Assembly (NCBI GenBank): GCA_964371035.1
Contig: CAYJLG010000012.1
Coordinates: 1-64,000, forward strand
Reading direction: 5' to 3'
DNA length: 64,000 bases
Origin: UBA1535 sp964371035
GTDB lineage: Bacteria > Bacillota > Clostridia > Tissierellales > Sedimentibacteraceae
Below the pieces are notes generated by a model. It ran no database searches. It had not been told where the DNA came from and saw only the letters and a program-made list of their open reading frames with translations. Positions within the stretch are counted from its first letter, which is position 1. Each line of letters begins with the position of its first letter. Shown in pieces: positions 29,366 to 39,700 of the stretch. The position numbers and the translations under genes are program-made.

Positions 29366-31435
29366 TTATGCTTTTGTCATTATCTTTTCTGCAATGCTGT
29401 TAGGTACTTTTTCAAAATGATCTGATTCCATTGAAGAAGTAGCTCTACCTTGAGAAAGTGATCTAAGTGTAGTAGTATATCCAAACATTTCTGAAAGTGG
29501 AACGAATGCATCTATAACTTTAACACCGTTTCTTTCTGAAAATCCATTTATTCTACCACGTCTTGAGTTAAGGTCTCCCATAACATCTCCGAAATATTCT
29601 TCTGGTGACACAACTTCAACCTTCATGATTGGCTCAAGAAGTACAGGCGATGCTTTTCTCATAGCTTCTTTGAAAGCCATAGATCCTGCAATTTTAAACG
29701 CCATCTCACTCGAGTCTACCTCATGGTAAGATCCATCATATAATGTAACTTTAAAGTCTATACAAGGATATCCTGCAAGAACTCCTGTTTCACAAGCTTC
29801 TACGATACCTTTTTCAACAGCTGGAATGTATTCTCTAGGAATAGCTCCACCTTTGATTTCATCGATGAATTTGAATCCTTCTCCGACTTCAAGAGGCTCC
29901 ATCTTAATCTTAACGTGACCAAATTGACCACTACCACCTGATTGCTTAGCGTATTTAATATCAACATCTGAAGTACCGCTAACAGTTTCTTTGTAAGAAA
30001 CTTGTGGCTTACCAACATTTGCTTCAACTTTAAATTCTCTTAACAATCTATCAACTATTATCTCTAAGTGAAGTTCACCCATACCTGCGATTATAGTTTG
30101 GCCTGTTTCTTCATTTGTATATGTTTTGAATGTTGGATCTTCTTCAGCTAGTTTAGAAAGACCAACTCCCATTTTTTCCTGTCCTGCTTTAGTCTTAGGT
30201 TCAATAGCTACCTCTATAACAGGATCTGGGAAATCCATAGATTCAAGTATGATTGGATGATCAGGATCACACAATGTATCTCCAGTAGTAGTCTGCTTTA
30301 ATCCTACAGCAGCTCCTATCTCACCAGCATACGAAAGTTTGATTTCTTCTCTTTTATTTGCGTGCATCTGTAGAATTCTACCGATTCTTTCTTTTCTGTT
30401 TTTCGTTGAGTTAAGAACATAGCTTCCTGATTCCATAACTCCCGAATAAACTCTAAAGAATGTAAGTTTTCCAACAAATGGGTCAACCATGATTTTAAAT
30501 GCTAAAGCTGCAAAAGGTTCATCATCTGAACTTACTCTTTCCATTTCTTCAGCAGCATCATCCATGCTTACACCTTTGATATTTGGTACATCTGTAGGTG
30601 CTGGCATATATTCAATAACTGCATCCAATAATTTTTGAACACCTTTATTTTTGTATGCTGTACCACAAAGTACTGGTATAATAGCAACGTCAATAGTTGC
30701 TAATCTTAATGCTCTTTTAATCTCTTCTGAAGTAATTTCTTCACCTTCTAAAAACTTTACCATAAGTTCTTCATCGTAATCAGAAATTGCTTCTAGTAAT
30801 TTTTCTCTATATTCGTTTGCTTTATCTACATAATCTGCTGGTATTTCAGTAACTTCGATGTCATCGCCTAAATCATTTTTGTAGATTGTAGCATTCATTT
30901 CCACTAAATCTATGATTCCGTGGAAAGTATCTTCAACTCCCATAGGTAATTGTATTGGAACAACATTTGCTTTTAATCTGTCTTCCATTGTTTGTACTGA
31001 ATAATAGAAATCCGCTCCAAGTTTGTCCATTTTGTTAACAAAGCACATTCTTGGTACTCTATATTTATCAGCTTGTCTCCAAACAGTCTCTGATTGAGGT
31101 TCAACACCATTTTTAGCATCGAATATAGCAACAGCTCCATCCAATACTCTAAGCGATCTCTCAACCTCTACTGTAAAGTCAACGTGTCCAGGAGTATCTA
31201 TGATATTAATTCTAATATCTTTCCATTGACAAGTTGTTGCAGCTGAAGTAATCGTGATTCCTCTTTCTTGCTCTTGTTCCATCCAGTCCATTTGAGCTCC
31301 ACCCTCATGAGTTTCGCCTATCTTATGGATTTTTCCTGTATAGTACAAGATTCTTTCGGTACATGTAGTTTTACCCGCATCTATGTGAGCCATGATACCT
31401 ATATTCCTCATTTTATTTAAAGGATATTCGCGCAT
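29366..31435 (-). CDS. fusA: Elongation factor G
   Basis: A 689-aa ribosomal translocase. It has GTPase motifs AHIDAGKTT, the DTPGHVDF G3 region and NKMDKLGADF, followed by full-length domains II-V ending in the SMESDHFEKVP region. RBS AGGAGGAG lies just before the ATG. It is the sixth gene of the operon, after rpsG and before tuf, which is the conserved str arrangement. Confidence 0.99.
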   Translation of the reverse strand: MREYPLNKMRNIGIMAHIDAGKTTCTERILYYTGKIHKIGETHEGGAQMDWMEQEQERGITITSAATTCQWKDIRINIIDTPGHVDFTVEVERSLRVLDGAVAIFDAKNGVEPQSETVWRQADKYRVPRMCFVNKMDKLGADFYYSVQTMEDRLKANVVPIQLPMGVEDTFHGIIDLVEMNATIYKNDLGDDIEVTEIPADYVDKANEYREKLLEAISDYDEELMVKFLEGEEITSEEIKRALRLATIDVAIIPVLCGTAYKNKGVQKLLDAVIEYMPAPTDVPNIKGVSMDDAAEEMERVSSDDEPFAALAFKIMVDPFVGKLTFFRVYSGVMESGSYVLNSTKNRKERIGRILQMHANKREEIKLSYAGEIGAAVGLKQTTTGDTLCDPDHPIILESMDFPDPVIEVAIEPKTKAGQEKMGVGLSKLAEEDPTFKTYTNEETGQTIIAGMGELHLEIIVDRLLREFKVEANVGKPQVSYKETVSGTSDVDIKYAKQSGGSGQFGHVKIKMEPLEVGEGFKFIDEIKGGAIPREYIPAVEKGIVEACETGVLAGYPCIDFKVTLYDGSYHEVDSSEMAFKIAGSMAFKEAMRKASPVLLEPIMKVEVVSPEEYFGDVMGDLNSRRGRINGFSERNGVKVIDAFVPLSEMFGYTTTLRSLSQGRATSSMESDHFEKVPNSIAEKIMTKA

Positions 31436-31528
31436 CTTCTCCTCCTATTGCATGTGCGTAACATGTATTGCTTTTAATTTTTTACAAGCAATTATTCATT
31501 AGAAATTCCTAACTCCTAATTAGAATGA

Positions 31529-31999
31529 TTACCATCTAAAATGTGCAAATGCTCTGTTTGCTTCTGCCATCTTATGAGTGTCTTCTCTTTTCTTAACACT
31601 TGCTCCAACATTGTTAGCTGCATCCATTATCTCTTTAGATAATTTCTCACGCATTGTTTTTTCGCCTCTCTTACGAGAATAACCAACTAACCATCTTAAA
31701 CCTAGAGTTTGTCTTCTTTCAGGTCTAACTTCGATTGGAACTTGGTATGTAGCTCCACCAACACGTCTAGCTTTAACTTCTAATACAGGCATTATGTTGT
31801 TTAATGCTTTTAAGAAAACTTCAAGTGGATCTTCACCTGTCTTTTCTTTGATTATATCAAAAGCTTCATAAACAATCTTTTGAGCAACGCCCTTTTTGCC
31901 ATCGTACATAAGCTGATTAATAAGCTTTGTAACGATTTTATCCTTGTAGATCGGGTCTTCCATCACTACTCTTTTGGGTATGTGTCCTTTTCTTGGCAC
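31529..31999 (-). CDS. rpsG: 30S ribosomal protein S7
   Basis: A 156-aa 16S rRNA-binding protein that nucleates assembly of the 30S head. The N-terminal PRKGHIPKR, central VGGATYQVPIEVRPERR and C-terminal ANRAFAHFRW are typical of S7. I chose the GTG at 31999 because AAGGAGGG lies about 7 nt upstream and the family begins at this point; the longer open frame to 32071 adds 24 residues with no homology. The 228-nt gap before it may hold regulatory RNA. Confidence 0.97.
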   Translation of the reverse strand: MPRKGHIPKRVVMEDPIYKDKIVTKLINQLMYDGKKGVAQKIVYEAFDIIKEKTGEDPLEVFLKALNNIMPVLEVKARRVGGATYQVPIEVRPERRQTLGLRWLVGYSRKRGEKTMREKLSKEIMDAANNVGASVKKREDTHKMAEANRAFAHFRW

Positions 32000-32227
32000 T
32001 TTGCTTCCCTCCTTAATATAATTTAATTCATAGGTACTCGACAAAATACTCTTTAGCTTGCCGCTGTGCACATCTTACATCTATATATTAATGCAATCAG
32101 TAATCTGCAGTAGTTAACAAAATATGTAAACTCGAATTTTTCGATATTACTCATTAATTTTAACTTATGTTTCTTACTTTTCACTTGATATCTCTATAGT
32201 TTGTATAGTGTGCCGAATATCTTCGAT
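32000..32227 (-). other. rpsL-rpsG intercistronic region
   Basis: A 228-nt AT-rich gap with no supported gene. In some bacteria the rpsL-rpsG gap carries the S7 autoregulatory site. The length here would allow one, but I could not identify a convincing structure by eye, and no clear promoter or terminator is visible. Confidence 0.3.
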
Positions 32228-32641
32228 TTACTTCTTAGGTTTCTTAGTTCCGTATTTAGATCTTGATTGATTTCTGTTATTAACGCCTGCAGTGTCTAAT
32301 GTACCTCTAACTATATGGTATCTAACACCCGGTAAGTCTTTAACTCTACCACCTCTTATAAGAACAACACTGTGCTCTTGTAAGTTATGACCTATACCCG
32401 GAATATAAGCAGTAACCTCAGTACCGTTTGTAAGTCTTACTCTGGCAATTTTTCTTAAAGCTGAGTTAGGCTTCTTAGGTGTAACTGTTTTTACTGACGT
32501 ACAAACTCCTCTTTTTTGTGGAGAATTACTAACACTCATTTTCTTGTGTAAAGTATTAAAACTTACATTAAGAGCTGGAGCAGTAGATTTGTACTGAACT
32601 GCTGTTCTTCCTTTTCTAACCAATTGGTTAATAGTCGGCAT
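32228..32641 (-). CDS. rpsL: 30S ribosomal protein S12
   Basis: A 137-aa decoding-centre protein. It begins MPTINQLVRKGR and contains the conserved TPKKPNSALRKIARVRL and GVRYHIVRGTLDTAGV segments. The lysine positions linked to streptomycin resistance look wild type (TPKKPNS; GRVKDLPGVR). AAGGAGG lies upstream of the ATG. It follows the L7Ae-like gene by 31 nt. Confidence 0.99.
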   Translation of the reverse strand: MPTINQLVRKGRTAVQYKSTAPALNVSFNTLHKKMSVSNSPQKRGVCTSVKTVTPKKPNSALRKIARVRLTNGTEVTAYIPGIGHNLQEHSVVLIRGGRVKDLPGVRYHIVRGTLDTAGVNNRNQSRSKYGTKKPKK

Positions 32642-32672
32642 CCTTGCACCTCCTTCTTTCCTATTTTGTATT

Positions 32673-32927
32673 TTATTTTAAAACGGCAGCTGCCGCTGCG
32701 TTTACATGGATTTCACAAGCTTCGCCCAACTCTTTCATGTTTTCATAGTAAATAATTTCAACGTCTTTTTTAGTAGCAATTTCAATTATTTCATCAGTAA
32801 CATGTCTATCTGCATCTAATGATACAAACACTTTCAGCACTTCATCTTTCATAAGAGAACGCAAAGTTTGCTTTTTACCTATTACTTTATTTCCTTGTAA
32901 CAGATTTTGTTCCATATCAATCGCCAT
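32673..32927 (-). CDS. Ribosomal L7Ae-like protein (YbxF/RplGB family)
   Basis: An 84-aa K-turn-binding protein of the bacterial L7Ae group, which is encoded between rpoC and rpsL in many Firmicutes. The family features KKQTLRSLMKDEVLKVFVSLDAD and LGEACEIHVNAAAAAVL are visible. The start is uncertain: AAAGGA abuts the ATG at 32927 and is better placed, though far (12 nt), for the ATG at 32915. Its role in translation is not firmly established; homologues bind K-turn RNA. Confidence 0.88.
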   Translation of the reverse strand: MAIDMEQNLLQGNKVIGKKQTLRSLMKDEVLKVFVSLDADRHVTDEIIEIATKKDVEIIYYENMKELGEACEIHVNAAAAAVLK

Positions 32928-33114
32928 TCCTTTCTAAGTTTGCTCAATACATATTTAAAATTTGACCAAACTTCAATGTGAAAATTCATTTTCACACTTT
33001 CCCTTTTAAAGCACCACAAAGATTATGTACTAATCAGTACATAATCTTTTGGTTTTAAGGAATAAACACTTGCATATTTTAACATTTAATAATTTTCATG
33101 TCAACATTTTTTTT
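32928..33114 (-). other. rpoC-L7Ae gap with two hairpins
   Basis: A 14-bp perfect stem (33018-33031 with 33036-33049; arm AAAGATTATGTACT, loop AATC) lies about 65 nt past rpoC, and a second palindrome TGTGAAAA/TTTTCACA lies at 32977-32996. Neither has a T-tract on the minus strand. They may lower read-through between the rpo and str halves, or act as processing sites. Confidence 0.55.
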
Positions 33115-36100
33115 CTATTCTGCTAAAATTTCAATATCTTCTTCGAAGTTCATATCGTCATAATCTCTTTCAACATCAATTCCAACGTTTCTGTATCTTT
33201 TCATACCAGTTCCTGCTGGAATTAACTTTCCGATGATTACATTCTCTTTTAAACCTATCAGATTATCGACTTTCCCTTTAGTTGCAGCATCAGTTAATAC
33301 TCTTGTAGTCTCTTGGAATGATGCAGATGCCAAGAATGAGTCTGTAGCTAAAGAAGCTTTAGTTATACCTAATAGAGCTCTTTCGCCCGTTGCTAGTTCT
33401 AGGCCTTGTTCTTCCATCTTTTGATTTTCTGCTGCAAATTCATTTAATGATACTAAGCTACCTGGTAATAAATTTGTGTCTCCAGCTTCGTCTATTCTCA
33501 TTTTGTTCATCATCTGTCTAATTATAACTTCAACGTGTTTATCACTAATATCAACACCCTGCATTCTATAAACTCTTTGAACTTCCATAAGTATATATGA
33601 TTGTAACGCCTTCAATCCACTGATTCTTAAGATGTCATGAGGGTTTATTGAACCATCAGTAATCTTTTCTCCAGCGTTTATTTCATCGCCTGTATTAACT
33701 AAAAGTTTTGAACCATAAGGTATCAAGTATGTTCTAGAGTCAAAAGTTTCACTGCTAGTTACTACAATTTCCCTTTTGTTCGTCTTTTCAACTAATTCAA
33801 TTTTACCTGTTATTTCAGAAATAATCGCCAATCCTTTTGGCTTTCTAGCCTCAAACAATTCTTCTATACGTGGAAGACCTTGTGTTATATCACCAGCAGC
33901 AGCTATACCACCTGTATGGAAAGTACGCATTGTAAGCTGTGTACCTGGTTCACCAATTGACTGAGCCGCTATAATTCCAACCGATCCACCAACATGAACA
34001 AGTTTACCTGTAGCAAGGTTGTTTCCATAACATTTTGCACAAACGCCCTGAGGAGTCTTACAAGTAAGCACAGATCTAATTTTTATAGCGTCAATAGCCT
34101 TTTCTACTTCGAATAATCTTTGAAGTTCTTCTGCCATCTCTTCAGATATCATTTCACCAGCAGACACTATAATTTCACCTGTGTTTTTGTTAACTATATC
34201 AACTGCACTAAACCTGTCTGTTATTCTCTCTTTTAATTCTTCAATTCTTTCATTTCCATCAACAAAAGATTCAACTTCTAGTCCGTCTGTAGTAAAACAG
34301 TCAACTTCTCTAACTATAACATCCTGACTAACGTCTACAAGTCTTCTTGTTAAGTATCCTGAATCGGCCGTTCTTAAGGCAGTATCTGTCAAACCCTTTC
34401 TAGCACCTGTTGCTGAGATAAAGAATTCAAGTACCGATAAGCCTTCACGGAAATTTGATTTAACAGGAATTTCAACAGTCTTACCAGTCGAACTCGCCAT
34501 AAGACCTCTCATACCTGCTAACTGTTTAATTTGGTTACGACCACCCCTTGCACCTGAAACAGACATGATATAAAGAGCATTTTCTTCTTTTAAGTTATTC
34601 ATCAGAACATTAGTAACTTCCTCAGTAGTTTCGTTCCAAATTTTAACTACATTTTCATATCTTTCTTCATCAGTCATGATACCTCTACGATATTTTTTCT
34701 CGTATTCCATAACCTTTTGTTCAGCTTCTGCAATAAGTTCGCTCTTTCTTTGTGGTATCTCGATATCACTAACACTTACAGTAATAGCGCCTACTGTTGA
34801 ATACTTAAATCCTGTTGATTTGATTTTATCTAAAACTTCTGCAGTTTTTGAATTTCCATGAGTTTTGAAGCATTTATGAATTACGTCTTCAAGTATTTTT
34901 TTAGTAACTATCTTGTCAACTTCCAGTGAAAATTTATCTTTACTTCTATCTACAAAACCTAAATCTTGAGGTACATTTTCATTGAAAATAAATCTACCAA
35001 CCGTGCTCTCTACAAGACTTGATTCTCCATCAACTACCATTCTAACTTTAACTTTAGCATGAAGATTTACATCTCCATTGTAATAAGCCATAGTCATTTC
35101 GTCATAGTCTTTGAATACCATACCTGCGCCTTTTTCTTCAACATTAGGCAATGTCATAGTCAAATAATAGCTACCTAAAACCATATCCTGAGTAGGAGTA
35201 GTTACAGGTCTACCATCCTTTGGCGCTAAAATATTGTTTACCGATAACATCAAAAATCTTGATTCTGCTTGAGCTTCTACAGATAAAGGAACGTGAACAG
35301 CCATCTGATCACCGTCAAAATCGGCATTATAAGCAGTACAAACTAGAGGATGTAGTTTAATAGCCTTACCTTCAACCAATACAGGTTCAAATGATTGAAT
35401 CCCTAATCTGTGTAGTGTAGGTGCACGGTTAAGCATTACAGTATGATCTTTAATAATATTGTCTAGAACATCCCATACTACCGAATCTGTTTTTTCAACT
35501 TTTTTCTTAGCACTTTTGATATTATGTGCAATTCCATTTTCAACTAATTCTTTCATTACAAAAGGTTTGAAAAGTTCAAGTGCCATAGCTTTAGGTAATC
35601 CACACTGATAAAACTTAAGTTCAGGTCCTACAACTATAACCGAACGGCCAGAGTAGTCAACCCTCTTACCAAGCAAGTTTTGTCTAAAGCGACCTTGCTT
35701 ACCACTAAGCATGTCTGAAAGTGATTTAAGAGGCCTATTTCCAGGTCCTGTCACAGGTCTGCCTCTTCTACCATTATTGATTAATGCATCAACAGCTTCT
35801 TGAAGCATTCTTTTTTCATTTCTTACGATTATATCTGGAGCACCAAGGTCTAATAGTCTCTTAAGCCTATTATTTCTATTGATAACTCTTCGATACAAAT
35901 CATTTAAATCAGAAGTAGCAAATCTACCACCGTCAAGCTGTACCATAGGTCTTAAATCTGGTGGTATTACTGGTAGAACATCTAAAACCATCCATTCAGG
36001 CAAATTACCTGAAGTTCTAAAAGCTTCAACAACTTCAAGTCTTCTTGTAATTCTTATCTTTTTTTGACCTTTGCTAGTTTTAAGTTCTTTTCTCAAATCT

Positions 36101-36666
36101 ACAGTTTCTTGTTCAAGATCTATTCTTTGCAACAAAGCTTTTATAGCTTCTGCACCCATGCCAGCTTTAAATGCGTTTTGATAATGCTCTCTATACTCTC
36201 TATATTCAGTTTCAGTCAATAACTGCTTTTCTGATAAAGTTGTTTCACCTGGGTCTGTTACAACATATTGTGCAAAATATAATATCTTTTCTAAAGATCT
36301 TGGTGACATGTCAAGCATAAGTCCAAGTCTTGATGGAATCCCTTTAAAGTACCAAATATGAGAAACTGGTGCAGCAAGTTCTATGTGCCCCATTCTCTCT
36401 CTTCTAACTTTTGCCTTGATTACTTCAACACCACATCTATCGCAGACTACACCTTTATATCTTACTCTTTTGTATTTTCCACAGTGACATTCCCAATCTT
36501 TTTGAGGTCCAAAAATTTTCTCGCAAAACAAACCGTCTTTTTCCGGTTTCAACGTTCTATAATTAATCGTTTCAGGTTTTTTAACTTCACCTCTTGACCA
36601 TAGCCTTATTTTTTCTGGCGAAGCTAGTCCTATTCTTATTGATTCAAAATTATTATATTCTATCAA
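33115..36666 (-). CDS. rpoC: RNA polymerase beta' subunit
   Basis: A 1183-aa catalytic subunit. The zinc-binding cysteines CHCGKYKRVRYKGVVCDRCGVEV, the catalytic NADFDGDQMAVHVP loop, and the second Zn site CKTPQGVCAKCYG are all seen. Translation appears to start at a TTG (36666), with GGGAG 8 nt upstream. It follows rpoB by 42 nt in the same operon. Length is typical for Firmicutes. Confidence 0.99.
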   Translation of the reverse strand: MIEYNNFESIRIGLASPEKIRLWSRGEVKKPETINYRTLKPEKDGLFCEKIFGPQKDWECHCGKYKRVRYKGVVCDRCGVEVIKAKVRRERMGHIELAAPVSHIWYFKGIPSRLGLMLDMSPRSLEKILYFAQYVVTDPGETTLSEKQLLTETEYREYREHYQNAFKAGMGAEAIKALLQRIDLEQETVDLRKELKTSKGQKKIRITRRLEVVEAFRTSGNLPEWMVLDVLPVIPPDLRPMVQLDGGRFATSDLNDLYRRVINRNNRLKRLLDLGAPDIIVRNEKRMLQEAVDALINNGRRGRPVTGPGNRPLKSLSDMLSGKQGRFRQNLLGKRVDYSGRSVIVVGPELKFYQCGLPKAMALELFKPFVMKELVENGIAHNIKSAKKKVEKTDSVVWDVLDNIIKDHTVMLNRAPTLHRLGIQSFEPVLVEGKAIKLHPLVCTAYNADFDGDQMAVHVPLSVEAQAESRFLMLSVNNILAPKDGRPVTTPTQDMVLGSYYLTMTLPNVEEKGAGMVFKDYDEMTMAYYNGDVNLHAKVKVRMVVDGESSLVESTVGRFIFNENVPQDLGFVDRSKDKFSLEVDKIVTKKILEDVIHKCFKTHGNSKTAEVLDKIKSTGFKYSTVGAITVSVSDIEIPQRKSELIAEAEQKVMEYEKKYRRGIMTDEERYENVVKIWNETTEEVTNVLMNNLKEENALYIMSVSGARGGRNQIKQLAGMRGLMASSTGKTVEIPVKSNFREGLSVLEFFISATGARKGLTDTALRTADSGYLTRRLVDVSQDVIVREVDCFTTDGLEVESFVDGNERIEELKERITDRFSAVDIVNKNTGEIIVSAGEMISEEMAEELQRLFEVEKAIDAIKIRSVLTCKTPQGVCAKCYGNNLATGKLVHVGGSVGIIAAQSIGEPGTQLTMRTFHTGGIAAAGDITQGLPRIEELFEARKPKGLAIISEITGKIELVEKTNKREIVVTSSETFDSRTYLIPYGSKLLVNTGDEINAGEKITDGSINPHDILRISGLKALQSYILMEVQRVYRMQGVDISDKHVEVIIRQMMNKMRIDEAGDTNLLPGSLVSLNEFAAENQKMEEQGLELATGERALLGITKASLATDSFLASASFQETTRVLTDAATKGKVDNLIGLKENVIIGKLIPAGTGMKRYRNVGIDVERDYDDMNFEEDIEILAE

Positions 36667-36708
36667 GAAGTCCGCTCCCTTCTTATATTTTAATTTTTGT
36701 TAAAACTA

Positions 36709-39700
36709 CTATTCATCGTAACCCAAATCTGTCTCATCGTCAAATTCTTCATAATCATCATCATCGTCAAGCTCATCATCATAAGTTTCATCGTCATATT
36801 CATCAAATTTCATTGACAAATCGTTAATATCTTCAATATTTGACATGCCTTCTGCACCTTCTTCATAGATTACGTCTTCCATTCCGTCTTGTAATGTTGT
36901 GTAATCATCAGTGCTTTCAGTTATTTCCAATTCATTTTGATCATCTGTTATTATTCTGATATCAAGAGCTAAGCTTTGAAGTTCTTTGATCAATACTTTA
37001 AATGATTCTGGAACTCCTGGTTCAGGTATGTTTTCACCTTTAACTATAGCTTCATAAGTTTTAACTCTACCAGTAACATCATCTGATTTAACAGTTAATA
37101 TCTCTTGAAGAGTGTGCGCAGCTCCATATGCCTCAAGCGCCCAAACTTCCATCTCTCCAAATCTCTGTCCACCAAATTGAGCCTTACCGCCTAATGGCTG
37201 TTGAGTAACTAGTGAGTAAGGTCCTGTAGAACGAGCGTGTATCTTATCATCAACAAGGTGGTGAAGTTTTAGCATATACATATATCCAACTGTTACATCA
37301 CCGTCAAAATATTCTCCAGATCTTCCATCTCTTAATTTAATTTTACCTGATCTTGGGTATCCAGCAAGCTCCAATGCTTCGAAAATATCCTCTTCAGATG
37401 CTCCATCAAATACAGGAGTAGCAACATGCCATCCTAATTTTTTAGCAGCAAATCCTAAGTGAACTTCCAAAACCTGTCCAATGTTCATACGTGAAGGAAC
37501 GCCCAATGGGTTTAAAACAACTTGAAGCGGTGTTCCATCTGGTAAATACGGCATATCTTCTTCTGGCATTATTCTTGAGATTACACCTTTGTTACCATGG
37601 CGACCACACATTTTGTCTCCAACATTTATCTTACGTTTAGTAGCAATATATACTCTTACAAGTTTATTAACACCTGGACTTAATTCATCGCCATTTTCTC
37701 TTGTAAATATCTTTACGTCTACAATTATACCGGTTTCACCATGTGGTACCTTAAGTGATGTGTCTCTAACTTCTCTAGCTTTTTCGCCAAATATAGCTCT
37801 TAAAAGTCTTTCTTCAGCAGTTAGCTCAGTTTCACCCTTAGGAGTAACTTTGCCTACTAAAATATCTCCTGAAACTACTTCAGCACCTATCCTGATTATT
37901 CCTCTTTCGTCTAAATCTTTAAGAGCGTCGTCGCCAACATTCGGTATGTCTCTAGTAATTTCTTCTGGTCCTAGTTTTGTATCTCTAGCTTCAGCCTCAT
38001 ATTCTTCTATATGGACAGATGTCAACACATCATCCATTACTAATTTTTCATTTAATAGTATCGCATCTTCATAATTGTAACCTTCCCAAGTCATAAAACC
38101 TATAAGAAGATTTTTTCCAATAGCTATATCTCCATTTTCTGTAGATGCACCATCAGCAATAATCTGACCCTTTGATACTTTATCTCCCTTAGAAATAATT
38201 GGGCGTTGATTCAAGCAAGTACCTTGATTAGAACGCTTAAATTTCATAAGTGGATATCTATCTAACATTCCGTTATCATCTCTTCTGATAATAATTTCAT
38301 TAGCTACAACAGATTCTATCTTTCCATCATGTCTCGCAATTACAACGACGCCTGAATCTTTTGCAGCTTTGTATTCCATTCCTGTTCCAACGATTGGAGC
38401 TTCTGTGATTAGCAACGGAACAGCCTGACGTTGCATGTTCGCACCCATAAGAGCACGATTGGCATCATCATTCTCCAAAAACGGTATCATCGCAGTACCA
38501 ACAGATATAACTTGCTTTGGAGATACGTCCATATAATCAACTTTAGATTTATCAACTATTTCTGGAGCGCCATTAGCACCACGAACAACAACACGGTCAT
38601 TAACAAATGTTCCATCTGCGTTTAGAGGTTCATTTGACTGAGCAACAACAACAGTATCTTCTACATCAGCAGTAAGATAGTCGATTTGGCCAATAACTCG
38701 ACCTGATGCTTTATCTATTTTTCTATATGGAGATTCTAAAAATCCATACTCATTAATTCTTGCATAAGTAGCCAACGAAGTAATAAGACCGATGTTAGGA
38801 CCTTCAGGAGTCTCTATCGGGCACATTCTTCCATAATGAGATTGATGAACGTCTCTAACCTCAAAACTTGCTCTATCCCTTGAAAGTCCTCCAGGGCCTA
38901 GTGCAGACATTCTTCTTTTATTAGTTAATTCTGCAAGAGGATTAGTTTGATCCATAAACTGTGAAAGCTGTGAACTACCAAAGAATTCTTTTACAGCAGC
39001 AGAAACGGGCCTAATGTTCATCAGAACTTGAGGCGTTATGGCATCGACATCTTGAATAGTCATTCTTTCTTTAACTACTCTCTCCATTCTAGTAAGACCC
39101 ACTCTTACTTGGTTTTGCAAAAGTTCTCCTACTGAACGAAGTCTTCTGTTTCCTAAATGGTCAATATCATCAGTTCTTCCTATACCTGAAAACAAACCAA
39201 ACTGATAGCTAACAGATGCTATCATATCATCTATCAAAATATGTTTTGGCGTTAATAATTTAAATTTTTCAATTATAGCTTTTTCTATATTTTCAACTGT
39301 ATCATTTTCATCTAATATTTTTTTGAATTCAGGATAATAAACTTTTTCTTTTAACCCTAACTTTTCAAAATCAATGTCTAAATCAAACACTTTTGGATCA
39401 ACAAAATTATTGCTTACAATTCTGACTATTTTTTCGTCATTACCATAAACATCAATAGAGTTGATTCCTGCTGCTTCGATTTTATCAAAAACATCTTTAT
39501 TTAATACATCACCTTCCGAAGCTATAACTTCACCTGTCTCATTATCAACAAGGTCTGCCGCTAGTCTTTTTCCATCAGCTCTTGATCTAAATGATAATTT
39601 TTGGTTAAATTTATACCTTCCAACTTTTGCCATGTCATATCTTTTATGATCAAAAAACAATGATTCAATCAAAGACGATGCACTATCAAACGTAGGTGGT

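Noticed and set aside
31999..32071. Longer start for rpsG adding 24 residues
   Set aside because: The GTG at 31999 has an ideal AAGGAGGG site and matches the N-terminus of S7 proteins; the extension does not.
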